Positions 25,315 to 37,100 of a stretch of DNA of 64,000 bases are shown here, piece after piece. The notes below the pieces were generated by a model. It was given only the letters and a program-made list of their open reading frames with translations, made no database searches and was not told the origin of the DNA. Numbering within the stretch: the first letter of the stretch is position 1; the number at the start of each line of letters is the position of its first letter. The DNA is from Cavia porcellus (Eukaryota > Chordata > Mammalia > Rodentia > Caviidae), in assembly GCF_034190915.1 (NCBI RefSeq), contig NW_026947509.1, positions 32,434,767-32,498,766 on the forward strand, given 5' to 3'. The translations under genes were made by a program, and so were the position numbers.

Positions 25315-27340
25315 GTGGAACATACACAGTGGAGAAGATAGAAGCGGTCAGAGTACACTGCAGTAAATGCAGTTACAGTGACTCTTCTGCACAGGAAACT
25401 CCAGGGAAAGGGACCCCGGAAGACTTGTTGAGCTGTACTCGGTGGGCTGGGCAAGGGGCTGCTTGCTGGCAGCAGGGGCTAGGGAGTAGAGAGAGACCAA
25501 GAGCACTGGCAGAAATAGTCAGCTCTGTGAGACCCCTGACATGACTACAGAAGCAGACAGAAGCAGGACACAGAGCTGGAGCACATGTGAGACCCCCTCA
25601 TGGGACAGTGGGGTGGTTGCCCCGGTGCCTCACTGCTTGGGAGCTGAGACTCCATATTTCAGGGGAACAGGACCCTTGAGCAGGTGAGGACTTGTGTTAA
25701 GAAACTAGTGCCAGAGCCTTTGGGGAGAACAAGATGCAACTGACAGAAAGATAAGAGCTATCTTCAAGCTAGAGATGAAGAGACCAGAACTGGAGCAGAC
25801 AGCGGAGAAAGAAGGCAGTGCATCTCCTCCGAAGGATCAGCAGGACGTGGTGACCACTGCATGGAAAAGGGAAAGGCTGCAGATGAATCTGTCTCAGGCC
25901 TGGGGAACCAAGATGAGCTGGATATAGGAGGAAGGGCAGGTCCAGGCAGAAACTCCATCTTGAGCTTGGCCTAGAACATTCTGATGGAGGTGTCAGCAAG
26001 TTGCTGTTTACCCAAGGCTGGAGTCCAGGGCAGCCAGATGGGAGAATTCCCAGGTGAGTGAGCATCGCAGCCCTGAGGATGCCTGGGGTTACCTAGGAGA
26101 CAGAGGGCGTGGAGTAAAGGAAGAACCAGCCAAGTCCAGACCCCAGGAACACCATTCCATGAGGAATGCGAACAAGAGACATCCATGAAGAGTAGGGAGA
26201 AGTCTTGGCCCTGAGCCTTAAAACCTCAGTGGCAGAGGATTTCAGAAAAGGAGTGGTCCTGGCATCCAAAATGCCCACAGAAAGAATGGGGTGACCATGG
26301 GGACTGGAAGTCAGCCACGGTGTGTTTACCAAGCGAACTCCTGCCAGTGCATGAAGAGAGAGTGGGTGAGGTCTGGGGGACAGCACTACAGAGAGTTCTC
26401 TTTAAAATCTAGGCTGAGACAGGAAGGAGAGACATCAAAGAGAAGTGAGCGGCAACCCAGGTGATGGCTACCCATTGTACAGTCAACCCCACCTACTCCA
26501 AGCTTCTGGACTCGGGAATTCACCTACTCACTAGTACTTATTTTTATGCCCCAAAGCAGTGTCCTGGTGCCTTCTCTCTCCTTCTGGAGCATGTAGAAAG
26601 ATAAGAAATATCCACATCCAAGGCCAAAGAAGGCCTCTTTGTTTCAGGGTTTGTCCTGTAAACAACAGTCCTTTTCAAGGTCTATCTAGAGTGACTTCTT
26701 ACCCTGCATACAGCGCCCTCTAGTGCTCCTAGAGGGCTGTGATGTGCATTAGGGCGAAAACCAGGTATTAGATGAGCTCCTTGCAGGTGTGAGTTCTAAC
26801 CCTGCTGGCCATGAATTGAAGTCCATGCATCAACAAAGCACACTAAATAAGGCATCTGTGCAGTACACATGGAAAAGAAAGTCATACATCGAACCCCTGA
26901 GGAAAATGTCAGGACCAGAGGTCAAAGGCGCCCAAAGTAATATTTTCTGAAGGAGCAAGGTTTCAGGAGTCACCAATCCAGTGTTTGCAGCATTTACAGA
27001 TGAGAATCATGCGACTTGACTGCTCTTGTTAGTGCGTGAACATCACAATGAGGGTCACTAGACAGAGCTGCCCATGGCCAGTTTTCTGCCTCTGGATCCT
27101 TGGGTGGGTCTTCTCCTTCCTCCTGAGCACAGGCTCCCTCTAGCAAGTGGGACATCATGGAGAGCCTGACAGGAAGTTTGCACTAGTGAGTCCAGTGTCT
27201 GAGTCACTGAAATTGTTCTGCAAGCTCACCGAGGTGGTCACAGCCCACCCAAGCTCATGTGGCTTCTAGAAGGGTGTGCCATGCTAGGTCGAGGTGGGTA
27301 GGTATGTTGCCAAGTCTCCCACAGTCCTTCGTTCCATTAG

Positions 27341-27428
27341 TTTTGCTAATTTTGCCATGCAAGGGATTGAACCAGAGCCTCCTGCATGCTAGGCAAACCT
27401 CTACCACTAAACCACACCCCCGGACCCC
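27341..27428 (-). mobile_element. ID-type SINE
   Basis: The minus strand has TGTGGTTTAGTGGTAGAGG (A box) and GGTTCAATCCC (B box, 27363-27373). There is no clean tail. Confidence 0.75.
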
Positions 27429-28396
27429 ACATTGAGTGCATGTAACACATGACAGACGCATCACAAACAAATAGTGCTCGAGGTCTGGGCCTCTCATGCC
27501 GTCATCTGAACATGGAGATATGAGTATTATAAGAAAACAAACAAAGCCTTGGAAGCAGGTGATAGGAAGAAGTCTGAATCTGGACACTAAGGGAGAGCCC
27601 TGCAGTGGGTTCCAGGATCCTGCCTGGGTCACAGCATAGAGCAAGAAAGAGCATGAGACAAGAGTAGAGGGGCCTCGCAGTGATCTGGGATGACCAGCTT
27701 ATCTCCAAGAATGAAGGGCCATGAGGCACCTAAACGCTTGGTATTTATTCATTACATCTGAGTCAACAATGGGTAAAGGGCAGTGGGTGTTTCCAGAACT
27801 GTAATCATGACTACGGTGGCTGGGAAGACCAAAACATTCTTGCAAGGCCAAGAACAAGGAGGAGAGTTCCCCAGGTGCCTTATCCTCTTTATCAGGTCTT
27901 ATCTCCAGCGACACAAGAAAATAAAAATTTTTTTTAAAAAAGAATTCTATGCAAATCCACACTGCAAGGCCAAGGAAGATGCATCAGTTATGGTTCATGT
28001 GCTAAGTATCTTCCAGCCACTCATAACTGGTCTTTCTAGCTACAAAGATCAAGAAAGTAGCCGACTCTCAAATATATTCTTTTCAACATGAGAGTTGGGC
28101 CCTGGTTTGTTGTGTTTCCTATTTTAAGTTTAGATAAGAAAAGACTTTAGACATCTTTGGTTGAATACTGCATTTCACTATCCACTCATATATGAAATCA
28201 TTTTCTAGCAGCCTGAAAGAGTTCTAGGATAATGTTTATGAAATTATAAAAACACTCTGTGCCTAGTTTATTACAAGGACAGGGTCAGGCTCTGGGGATT
28301 CCAAGACAAATGAACCAAAATCCGAGCCATCAAAGAGCAACCCATAAGGAAAATGTCACTCATAGTTTGAAAATAGTAATCTTGCTTTTGGTTGAA

Positions 28397-28446
28397 CCTC
28401 CCTGCCTCCCTTTCTCCCTGCCTCTCTTTCTTTCTTCCTTTCTCCC
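28397..28446. repeat. Pyrimidine-rich (CCT/CTTT)n tract
   Basis: An almost pure C/T run on the plus strand. Confidence 0.85.
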
Positions 28447-29159
28447 ATCTTGATTGATTCTAATAAGATGTTATTAGCATTATGAAATGGATGAAGAAAT
28501 TGTTCTTACATATATGCACATCATTAATACTTTTACTTGTTCTTAAACTAAAATCATTGGAATAACAAGGAAATTCATCCTCAATAAACAGAACGTGGTG
28601 GGAAGGCTCCGGCGGCATGGAGCCCTTCTAGGTTAAAGGGCTGAGATGACCACTATAGGAAGTCCAGCAGACTCAGAGCCAGTCCTGCTGGTCACAGGCG
28701 TCATCCCTGGAGCCCCTGTGCCAGCTTTGGCAGCTTCATCCCATGGCTCTGGAAAACACAGAGCAGACACTTCCTTCGCTAAAGGTCACACGAGGAACTC
28801 AAAGTCCGTGACCAGGCCAGAGCCGTCACACATCTTCACTCTGTGTTGCTTTTAAAGACGTGTTGTAGGTGACTGATTTCTTTGTGCGCATCAGACAGCG
28901 AGTTCCTACTGTGACACACTGGTGTATATATATCTAATGAGAGCATACAAGGAATACACAAAACACAGCCAACACCCACTGAGAATGCTAATCTCCCTCC
29001 AGCCCCATTTGCTCTAAAGAGAAAAAAAATATAAAAAAGAAATACAATGAGTCTGCTTCTTCATAATGAGGATCTAGGCCAGGCGCTAGCAGGAGGAGCT
29101 GTGAATATTTCAACACTGCTGGACCTAGGGCAAGGTGAGTTGGGAGAGATGAGTCTGGG

Positions 29160-29786
29160 TGTCACCGGCAACTGAGTTAGAAATATCCCAGGCAGTCAGA
29201 CAGGGCTGGGCTCCCAAAGGAGCCAGTGCAAAAAGATGAGACACCTTATAACTTCGGGAGAGACAGACACCGCCACTGTGGGCCAGGCCTCAAGACAAAA
29301 GATAAATCAATGGCACCCACATACTTCCTAAGGATAAGCATCAGGGATTGATACTCTAAATAGGTCTCTGTCAGCCTGAGGAAGCTAGGAATCTCCTACA
29401 GGAAGAGTCCCTGCTCTTTAAGCATGCCTGCTTGCTATGTGACTTGCATCCCCATTTGTCACCAATTTAATCAACTTTACCAGAGCAACTAACCTTACTG
29501 GATTACCATAGTTCTGTCCCACCTCATGCCCACCTTGCGAGTTCCCAGATTCTCCCCACCTTAGACCTGCCTCACTTTGTGATTTTACTGTAAAAAAAGT
29601 CCCTAGAAATAACAGAGTCTTATCCACTCAGGACCACTTCGGTCTCTCTCTCAGACAGAAGCTTTCCTCTCAATAAATATATTCTGTTCTTTATCTCTAT
29701 TGTTCTTAAAACTCATTCTTTGATTTTATAGAACACAAACTCATACCAGATATCTAGTAGACTGGGAGTTTTGTTCCCCTATGTCA
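29160..29786 (+). mobile_element. Solitary LTR (second copy, opposite orientation)
   Basis: It starts TGTCACCGGCAACTGAG and has AATAAA at 29672-29677. It ends near CCCCTATGTCA. It is homologous to the reverse complement of 10195-10795. It lies in SPP2 intron 7, antisense to the gene. Confidence 0.8.
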
Positions 29787-31079
29787 GGGGGATGTGGGTA
29801 CTGCTGGATCACAAAGGCCACCAGGAGCCACACTGAAGCATGTGGACTCTATCCTGAAGGGATACCATGTTTCACAAACAGTGATGTGTGTGGATGCTCC
29901 ATTAACAACTCCTCTGTGTGCGTGCAAACACATGCACAGAACAATATCTATAACTACATCTTAAATTCCTTTTAGATGCGCCCTTTATGATGTCCCCACA
30001 GACTTGGGAATCCTCAGAAAGCTTCCTCTGCTCCAATCTCTGGGACCAACTGGGAATCTATACACCAGTGAGGCTGTGTGACCCTGAGGGTGAGTGTGAC
30101 AAACAGAGGCTTAGCTCCAGCTCGCTGAAGCAAGGGGGCAAATGTGGAGGGTGCTCTTCTGCTCAGCTCAGTATCTGGCTTTTCACAGCTCTGCTTTCCT
30201 CCACAGGAAAGCTAGTACAGGGATCGGGGTGGACAAGGGTCTGAATCTCTTCTGTGTTTAAGATAAACCTGAGAACAGCATGCCAGGTAGGGTCAGGACT
30301 GAGGCAGGGATGCAGCCAATGATAGAGAAAACACATGGGTGGGATCAACTGCACTGGACCACTGGGGATGCCAGGAAGAGACCAAGGTTAAGGAAGAATC
30401 AGTGCTGCCCCCATGGTTTTTAGGTTGAGCAAATTGGGTGGATGATGATGTTACCAATCAAGAAAGGGAGTTTGGTGAGAAAATGGCTGCTTTTCAGGGG
30501 CAATGGGCAGCTGACCTGAGGGCTTGGAGCTTAGGATACAGAAAGAGACACACATTAGAAAATAATTATGTATCAGTGAAGAATCAAGTCAGACAAGAGT
30601 AGGAGATGACAGTCATCTACAGAAGAGAGAAAATTGGGCTAAAGACATAAGACAGGGGGTCACTGGTATTTAAATGATGGATCTGGAAGTCAGGTCAGAA
30701 TTCAGAAATTTCAAGCAATCAAAACCAGCTTGCAAATAGCAGACAAGCAAACGGAAGGTGGAGAGGCTGAGGTGGCAGCTGCCGGACCACCGTGTGTGTG
30801 GGAGGTCAGCTGGGAAGGATTCAGCAAACGTGGGTGCTGGGATGAGCAGGGCAGGGTCAAAGGAAGGGGCTGCTCTTGGCCCTTTGTTCACTGTTAGAGT
30901 GGAGTCAGCTGATGGCATCAGTGGTGACAGACACAAGTTGAGGGCTCAGAAGGCTGACAGGAGACTGATAAGAGGGTCCCAGCAGAGCAGCTAGAGGAGA
31001 CAAGGACCTGGAAGAAGGATGAGCACACATTACAGGGGCTTTATGGCTGTGTCAAGTATCTATCCCCTTACCTCCAGTG

Positions 31080-31165
31080 TCACTCAAAGCCACCGTTTAT
31101 CCTTGCTCTGTGCCGGTAGTTGGGGACTCTTCTGTTTGTAGGAGGAAAATCCCTTCTCATGGGCT
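31080..31165 (-). CDS. SPP2: SPP2 coding exon 7 (C-terminus and stop)
   Basis: The acceptor is CCATTTCAG|AGCCC. The exon completes Glu177 and encodes PMRRDFPPTNRRV then NYRHRARINGGFE to a TGA at 31080-31082. The basic tail is typical of the family. After the stop the exon continues only 8 nt to a consensus donor (GGAG|GTAAGG, last exon base 31072). The 3' UTR is therefore spliced, and this junction is too close to the stop to trigger nonsense-mediated decay. Confidence 0.93.
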
Positions 31166-34100
31166 CTGAAATGGGAGCAGAGACCCTGTCAGTCACAGTG
31201 AGCCAGGACCCCCAGGGACCAGGAGGCTGTAAGTCACTGAGAAGCATTCGGCCAGGATGACCTAGGCCCACACTGCCAAGGGTCATGGGTGGCACCGCCC
31301 CTTGTCTTCCCGTGGTGCTCTCCTACCCTGGCTGTGTCATGGAGGGGATGCAGTTGATTTTTCCCACTCTGCACCGCCACCTGGGCTCTGTCTCCACCAC
31401 TGCTACAAGCCCTCAAGGGCAGGGGCTGTCACATTTCTTTTCCATCCTCCTGGGATCTGCTCAGAGCCTGTCACACACATTTGCTGAACTGAATTAAATG
31501 GGTGCATTTCAGGCCATCTCTGAGACAGCTGCACATCTACATCAGCAACACTCTTGAGGCTCAACCTGGGGTCAGAATGTGGCCTGGTGTTATGGATTAA
31601 AAACTGGTGGTCAACTTAACACCAGCAGAATTAAATCACCATGATGCTGAGTGTAGATGTTCCACCTGAGGAAAGCTGCCAGCATAGAGATGTGGAGAGG
31701 AAAAGTGTGGCATTGAGGCATTGTGGGCTTTCCTACATGTTGCTGTTTGAGCCGTTGGTTCTCCTGGAGAAGCTCTGGTCCTCACATCAAGCATTGCTTC
31801 CTGGCTCCGGAGGGGAAGACATGTGCCACTTGGTCTCCAGGATGAACTCATCAAGCTGGCTTCCTGGCATGTACCCGACTGTGCTTATCATTGAAAGAGC
31901 ACGGGGCCTCCATATCACTGAGGATGGCGGTGGTGCTTTTCAGGACAGCTCTGGTCTTTGTTGTGAGGGTGGCTTCTCAGCTCCAGCATAGAACCCTCAA
32001 CCTACCAGCACAGCTCGCTCACCTTGCTGTCATAGACTTTCTGGCTTCCACCGCTAATGTATGGGCCTTCCCAGCACAGATCCATAGAAGAGACTGGTGT
32101 GAGTCCTTGTGGGCTCTAGACCTCCAGTTGGACTTGTGGGGGGCATTGTCATGAGCTCTGGGTCTTCATCCAGACTCATGTGGGACACTGCTGTGGGTTT
32201 CAGGCCCTTGGCTGAATATTCTATGTCTTTAGTGTTGTGGACAAATTTTCTGCATTTTCCTGTGTTAACTCTGAATGACCATCATAAAACAATATTATAA
32301 ACTCCATGTCCTCATTCTAATTGTTCTCTGCACAACTCCTGACTACAACACTTGGTGACATCTTTTGAGGTCACATGCATTTACATCCGCACAGTACTTT
32401 TCATCTCTAACTGCAGCCTCCAGGGTGGCCTCCTGGGCTCACCCTCTTGGGCGGTGCCCTCCCAGGGGCCAGGCTTGGTCTGCTGAGTTACAATAGCACA
32501 GCTCCTCCGTGATTAAGAGGCATCACTGGGAAATTCAGTTGTCATACCATTAAATTGTCCCTGGGCTCCTGTTCCCCATTGAATAAACGGGGAAATAAAT
32601 GATTCTTGCTTTAAGCTGTAAAATCTTGGACTATGTTGATACCCAGCAGTAGATAGCTAATTCGCCCACGTTGGTCATGCAACCAAATTATCAAATTTAT
32701 TACCACACTATTTCCACAAGCAAACCCAAGGGGAAATCTGAGTGCCGGTTACAGAGATTCAAGACTGGGTCACAGCTTCTGAAGACAGCACCAGGAGAAG
32801 CGTTCCAAAGAACATTTTCAGGGGAGGAGGCACTGACAGTAGCTTTTTTTATCAAGTGACAACTTGAACGAGTTATAAACCAGAGGCATTTCTTAAAACA
32901 AAGTTTCAGGTTTAAACCCAACATTGTGACACAGACAACAGCAATCAGCGTCCCCTGCAGTACGATGTATCCCTGCGTCCACTGTAAAGGTGGACGTGGA
33001 ACACAGAGGATTTCACAAGGCACCTGGAGGGCTCCATGGAAAACTCAGGACTGCAGAGTCACAGATCTGTCCAAAGTCCCTTCTCTGCCACTGAGTGTCG
33101 GGATCAAAGTCCCACAAGGGCAGTGTAGCCCTGAGCAACATACAGAAGCTCATGAAGCCTGTTTGCTACCCAGAAGGTGGGGAGGAACACAGTGCTGGCT
33201 GGAAGCAGTGGGGACGGGCATCTGACGGTGCCAATCCAGGCCCCCAGCTGGGGAGCAGCTGGGTTACAGAGCCAATCCTAGAGGCTGAATGAGAAAACTG
33301 ATCTCCCAGGGGCTGGAGGAAGCCCTGCCCCTTCACTGAGAGGTTTGGCTACACCTGGCCATGAAACTCCATCAATACACACCATTCTGAAAATGCTCTA
33401 GGCGGAGTTGCTGTTTCCTGAGCTGGATTTGTCTGGTTTGGTTCTGTTCTGCTCTGTTTTGTTTTCTTTTATAACAGGGTCTTACTTATAGGCTGCAGTC
33501 CTTACTTGGGATTCTCCTGCCTCAGCCTCACAGTGGACTTGATATTTTGTTTGGTGGCTGGTAATTGCTAAATGAGTTAGTAACTCAAAGTTACCTTTAC
33601 AATGACTTGTCAAGCAACTTTATACTTTACTATTCTTTTGTATTTTCACTTAAAATATCATGCTGCAGCATGGACTGGGCTCATCAGAAAAGGGTCTTCA
33701 TACCAAAGGAAATAACCACTTACCAGGTGACCGATCATAAAACCGCTGGCTTCTGGGTTCCTCAGGAATGAGACCTATAATGCAGTAACCATCATAAGAA
33801 AAAACACCTCCACCGACTTCCAGAATGTTCTGAGATTGTGTAATTGAAGCCATAAATACGTTGCCTCCCCTCCTCCTCTTCCTCCTGCTCCTCCTCCTCT
33901 TCCTTCTTTTTGACTATCTCTGGAATTCTCTAGTAAGGTTTTCACAAAATACAAAGCTCAAACATGATTATCTACATCCACCACACAAAGAAGAATCAAA
34001 TATGTGGTAGACACACAAAAATGCATGTCATTTTTAAAAATAGAAATAACAATAATGCTTACAGTTTTGTAGTCTTTTTCTCAGTGTGTTGTGTGTTTAA

Positions 34101-37100
34101 GGCTCTGTGTTTATGGCACTTGTATCCTGTGGTCAGTATACACAGCAAGAAAGAGCCTGTGGGTCCAGCCCTGAACGTGACACACAACTCAAGGAACATG
34201 CTTTGGAAGCCAAAAAGCAGGAGACTACAAGGGCTTTGCTACCACCAGCACCAATGGGAAACTCCTCTGGGATCTAAGGATGGCTCCAAAATCATAGGAC
34301 ACTAACACAATTATGCTTGCAAAGTGAAAGCCATACAAGAAGGACAAAAGGACATTCCTTCCTCTCCCTGCCATGGCTCTCAGATGCAAAGAGGCAGCCA
34401 GCTCTGATCACAGGCCAGGGAGGTCCCAGAGTCCAGCCCAGCCAGGCAGATGAGGCTGAGTCCTGATCCTCCTCCCGCCCACTACCGCACCCCTGGGCCT
34501 CAAAACCTAGGGCATGAACCAGGCAGGAACAAGTGCTCAACTCGAGAACACACTTAGGCAGAAGTCAACCCCAGCCCTGGCTATTTGTACAGATGTTGGA
34601 GCCATCAAATGGACTCATGTATGGAAAAGCTCAGCAAAAATATGAAGAAATATCTGAATAAATAGTTACACTGATATTACTTAGTTAAACAACAAAAGCA
34701 AAGCTAAAGGATTTTCATAATTACCACAATAGTTCAAATGTAGTTTTCACTTTTCCAGAAATTTCTGCCTTTAACTGATTCAGGAACAAAGAGCTGTGAT
34801 ATGAAATTGCTTCAAGGGGGAATAAACATTAACAAGAATGAATCTCAACTTACCAAGTAGATAATCGTTTCTCCAGTTATAGGATCTTCCCATGTCCCCA
34901 AAAATCATCTAAAGAAATTTAGGCATCAATAGATATCAGCACATGAAACAGAAGAAAAGAAACATACTGTAAAAAACTGTAAATATTATCTAGAGAACTT
35001 TGAGATATATAACACATTTTAATGAAATAAAGGTATATGAAGTGTGATCAGAACATATAGTGAATGTTTATATTTATAGAATTATTACAGTGAAATGCAC
35101 ATTACTAGGAGTCTCCATCAGAATATTGCCCCTCGCTTTGAACAGACAGTTCCCACCATTCTTTCCACTTTCTGAAGCAGTTCTGAACGCCTCTTTTCTG
35201 TGTGTCTAGTTTCACTGTCACACGTGCCTCAGTGTAGTGACTTGGTCAGAGCTTTTGCCTTTCATGGTCAGTTATGGCTTTGGGGAAGATCCAGAAGTCA
35301 CAGGAGCCTCGGATCTGAATGAAGATCCTCTATAGCTTTGTTTGGCAGCAGTTGCCGTAAATATTTTGAATCAATTCAGGACATTGGGCAACCATGAAAA
35401 GACACTCACAAAAAAGAATTTCTAGAACTGATTCAGAAAATGACCCAAATGATGTGATAAATGTATTTGAAGTGACAGGGACTATTTTGAGAAAAATTAA
35501 CAGTGATGTGTCACTTACTGTCATACATTTTAAAAAATGTTATGTACTCATTATGTTTTGTGATTGCACCTCAAGTCCCTTCAGATGCCATCAGGTACAT
35601 ATGTTCAAGAGAACACATGGGGAAGACCAACTCATGTAAGGGTCAGACAGACTCCAAAGTGACACAGAGCACACTTCCAATGCTATGGACCAGAAACAGA
35701 AACTTGGTTTATAAGCCTGCAAAAACTGAGTCCGGGTGGAACTTTAGAACTTTCCATGAACTCTTGATAGTATCGTCAGTGGAGCGAAGTGTCCACACCC
35801 AGCTTTCATGAGGCCACTGGCAGTGGACACAACAGACCCAGAGCCTGCTTGGCTTCCGGACTTTCCGCCTCTACCCATCTCCTGGTGCAGGGGTCACGGT
35901 GACTCCTCTGACCCCCAGGTGACAACCAGCCCAGGAGAGGGCCCACAGCAAGACAACTCGAGGGTGAGAGAGCAGTCTTCTCAACAAATAATGTCGCTGC
36001 GACTGAAGACCTCATGAAAAGGAGAGGCACCGGGCCCTTGCCTCTGGTTAGTGAAATGAAATGGATGGTAAACATAAGACTCACACAAAACATCAAAGGG
36101 GGAAATTGACTTAACAAAGGGCACCATCAAAGAAAAAGGCACACCAAGTGGGAGGAAGCATTTGCAAATAACTCAGTAATAAGAAGTAACTCAATTAAAC
36201 ATAAGGAAAGGAATTGAGTAGAATTTCTTTGAAGAAGATGCACATTTTCTTCATTTAATGACCTACCTATTTAACAGCAGTTCAGACTTACAACTTTTTT
36301 TTGCATAATTGTGCACATTTTGTTTTAGAGCCAGGTCTTTTCTTGGTGCAACACACCTAGTTCACGCAGCAGTGCAGTTTGTGCTGACTAAACCGTACAC
36401 TGCAGTCCTGTAGTTTTGTCTTTTATATATTACAGTACCACATGTAAGAGTTATGCAAGTAAAAGCAAAGTCATCCGGCTGGCGTTTTCTTTGGCCATTT
36501 CTTTGTCCTGAGTCACATAGAATAGATATTATGTACAATTCCTCATTTAGTGACCAATTCATTTAGCTGCCCAGCTACAAGAACAGAACTCAGGAGGTAA
36601 ATGAGGAATGTTGGTTTAAGAGTGGACATTCATTAGTTATTAAGAAGATACAAATTAAATCAACTCACACCCACTAGAATGGCTGAAGAAAAGGTACAAC
36701 GACAGATGTGGCAAGAATGTGTTGAATCTGAAGATATCACACATTACCACTTTGGAAAACTTTAACAGCTCCTCAACAAATAAGACTGACTACACCCAAC
36801 AGTTCTGCTCAGTGTGAGATTAAAAACCTACCCACCTATGACATGCATGTTCCCGACATCATCACTCACAATAGCCAGAGGGCGGGAAAACCCAAATGCT
36901 GATCAGTTACTGAATGAATAGGTCACATGTGGGATGTCCAGGCAATGGGAAAACTGTTTAACAGCAAAAACAAATGAAGCTATTTTCATTTCTTTTTGCA
37001 TGCTACCTGTAAATATGCTCATGCATTCTATGATGTGTATACACACACCCTCTCAAACGTTTTCCTAACTGAAATAAAGCTACAACAAAAGGACACATAT

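Larger units (their letters stand above)
24796..31071 (-). other. SPP2 intron 7 (in the 3' UTR)
   Basis: About 6.3 kb with GT donor and AG acceptor. It holds a CA repeat, an ID SINE, a pyrimidine tract and a solitary LTR, listed separately. Two further minus-strand AATAAA motifs (28267-28272 and about 27737) lack good upstream acceptors. Confidence 0.65.

Noticed and set aside
28267..28272. Minus-strand AATAAA as the SPP2 polyA signal
   Set aside because: No convincing acceptor lies close upstream on the minus strand. The 24690-24795 candidate has both elements.
31040..31045. CATAAA just downstream of the SPP2 stop as a polyA signal
   Set aside because: It is a weak variant, and the strong donor 8 nt after the stop argues that the transcript is spliced before it.
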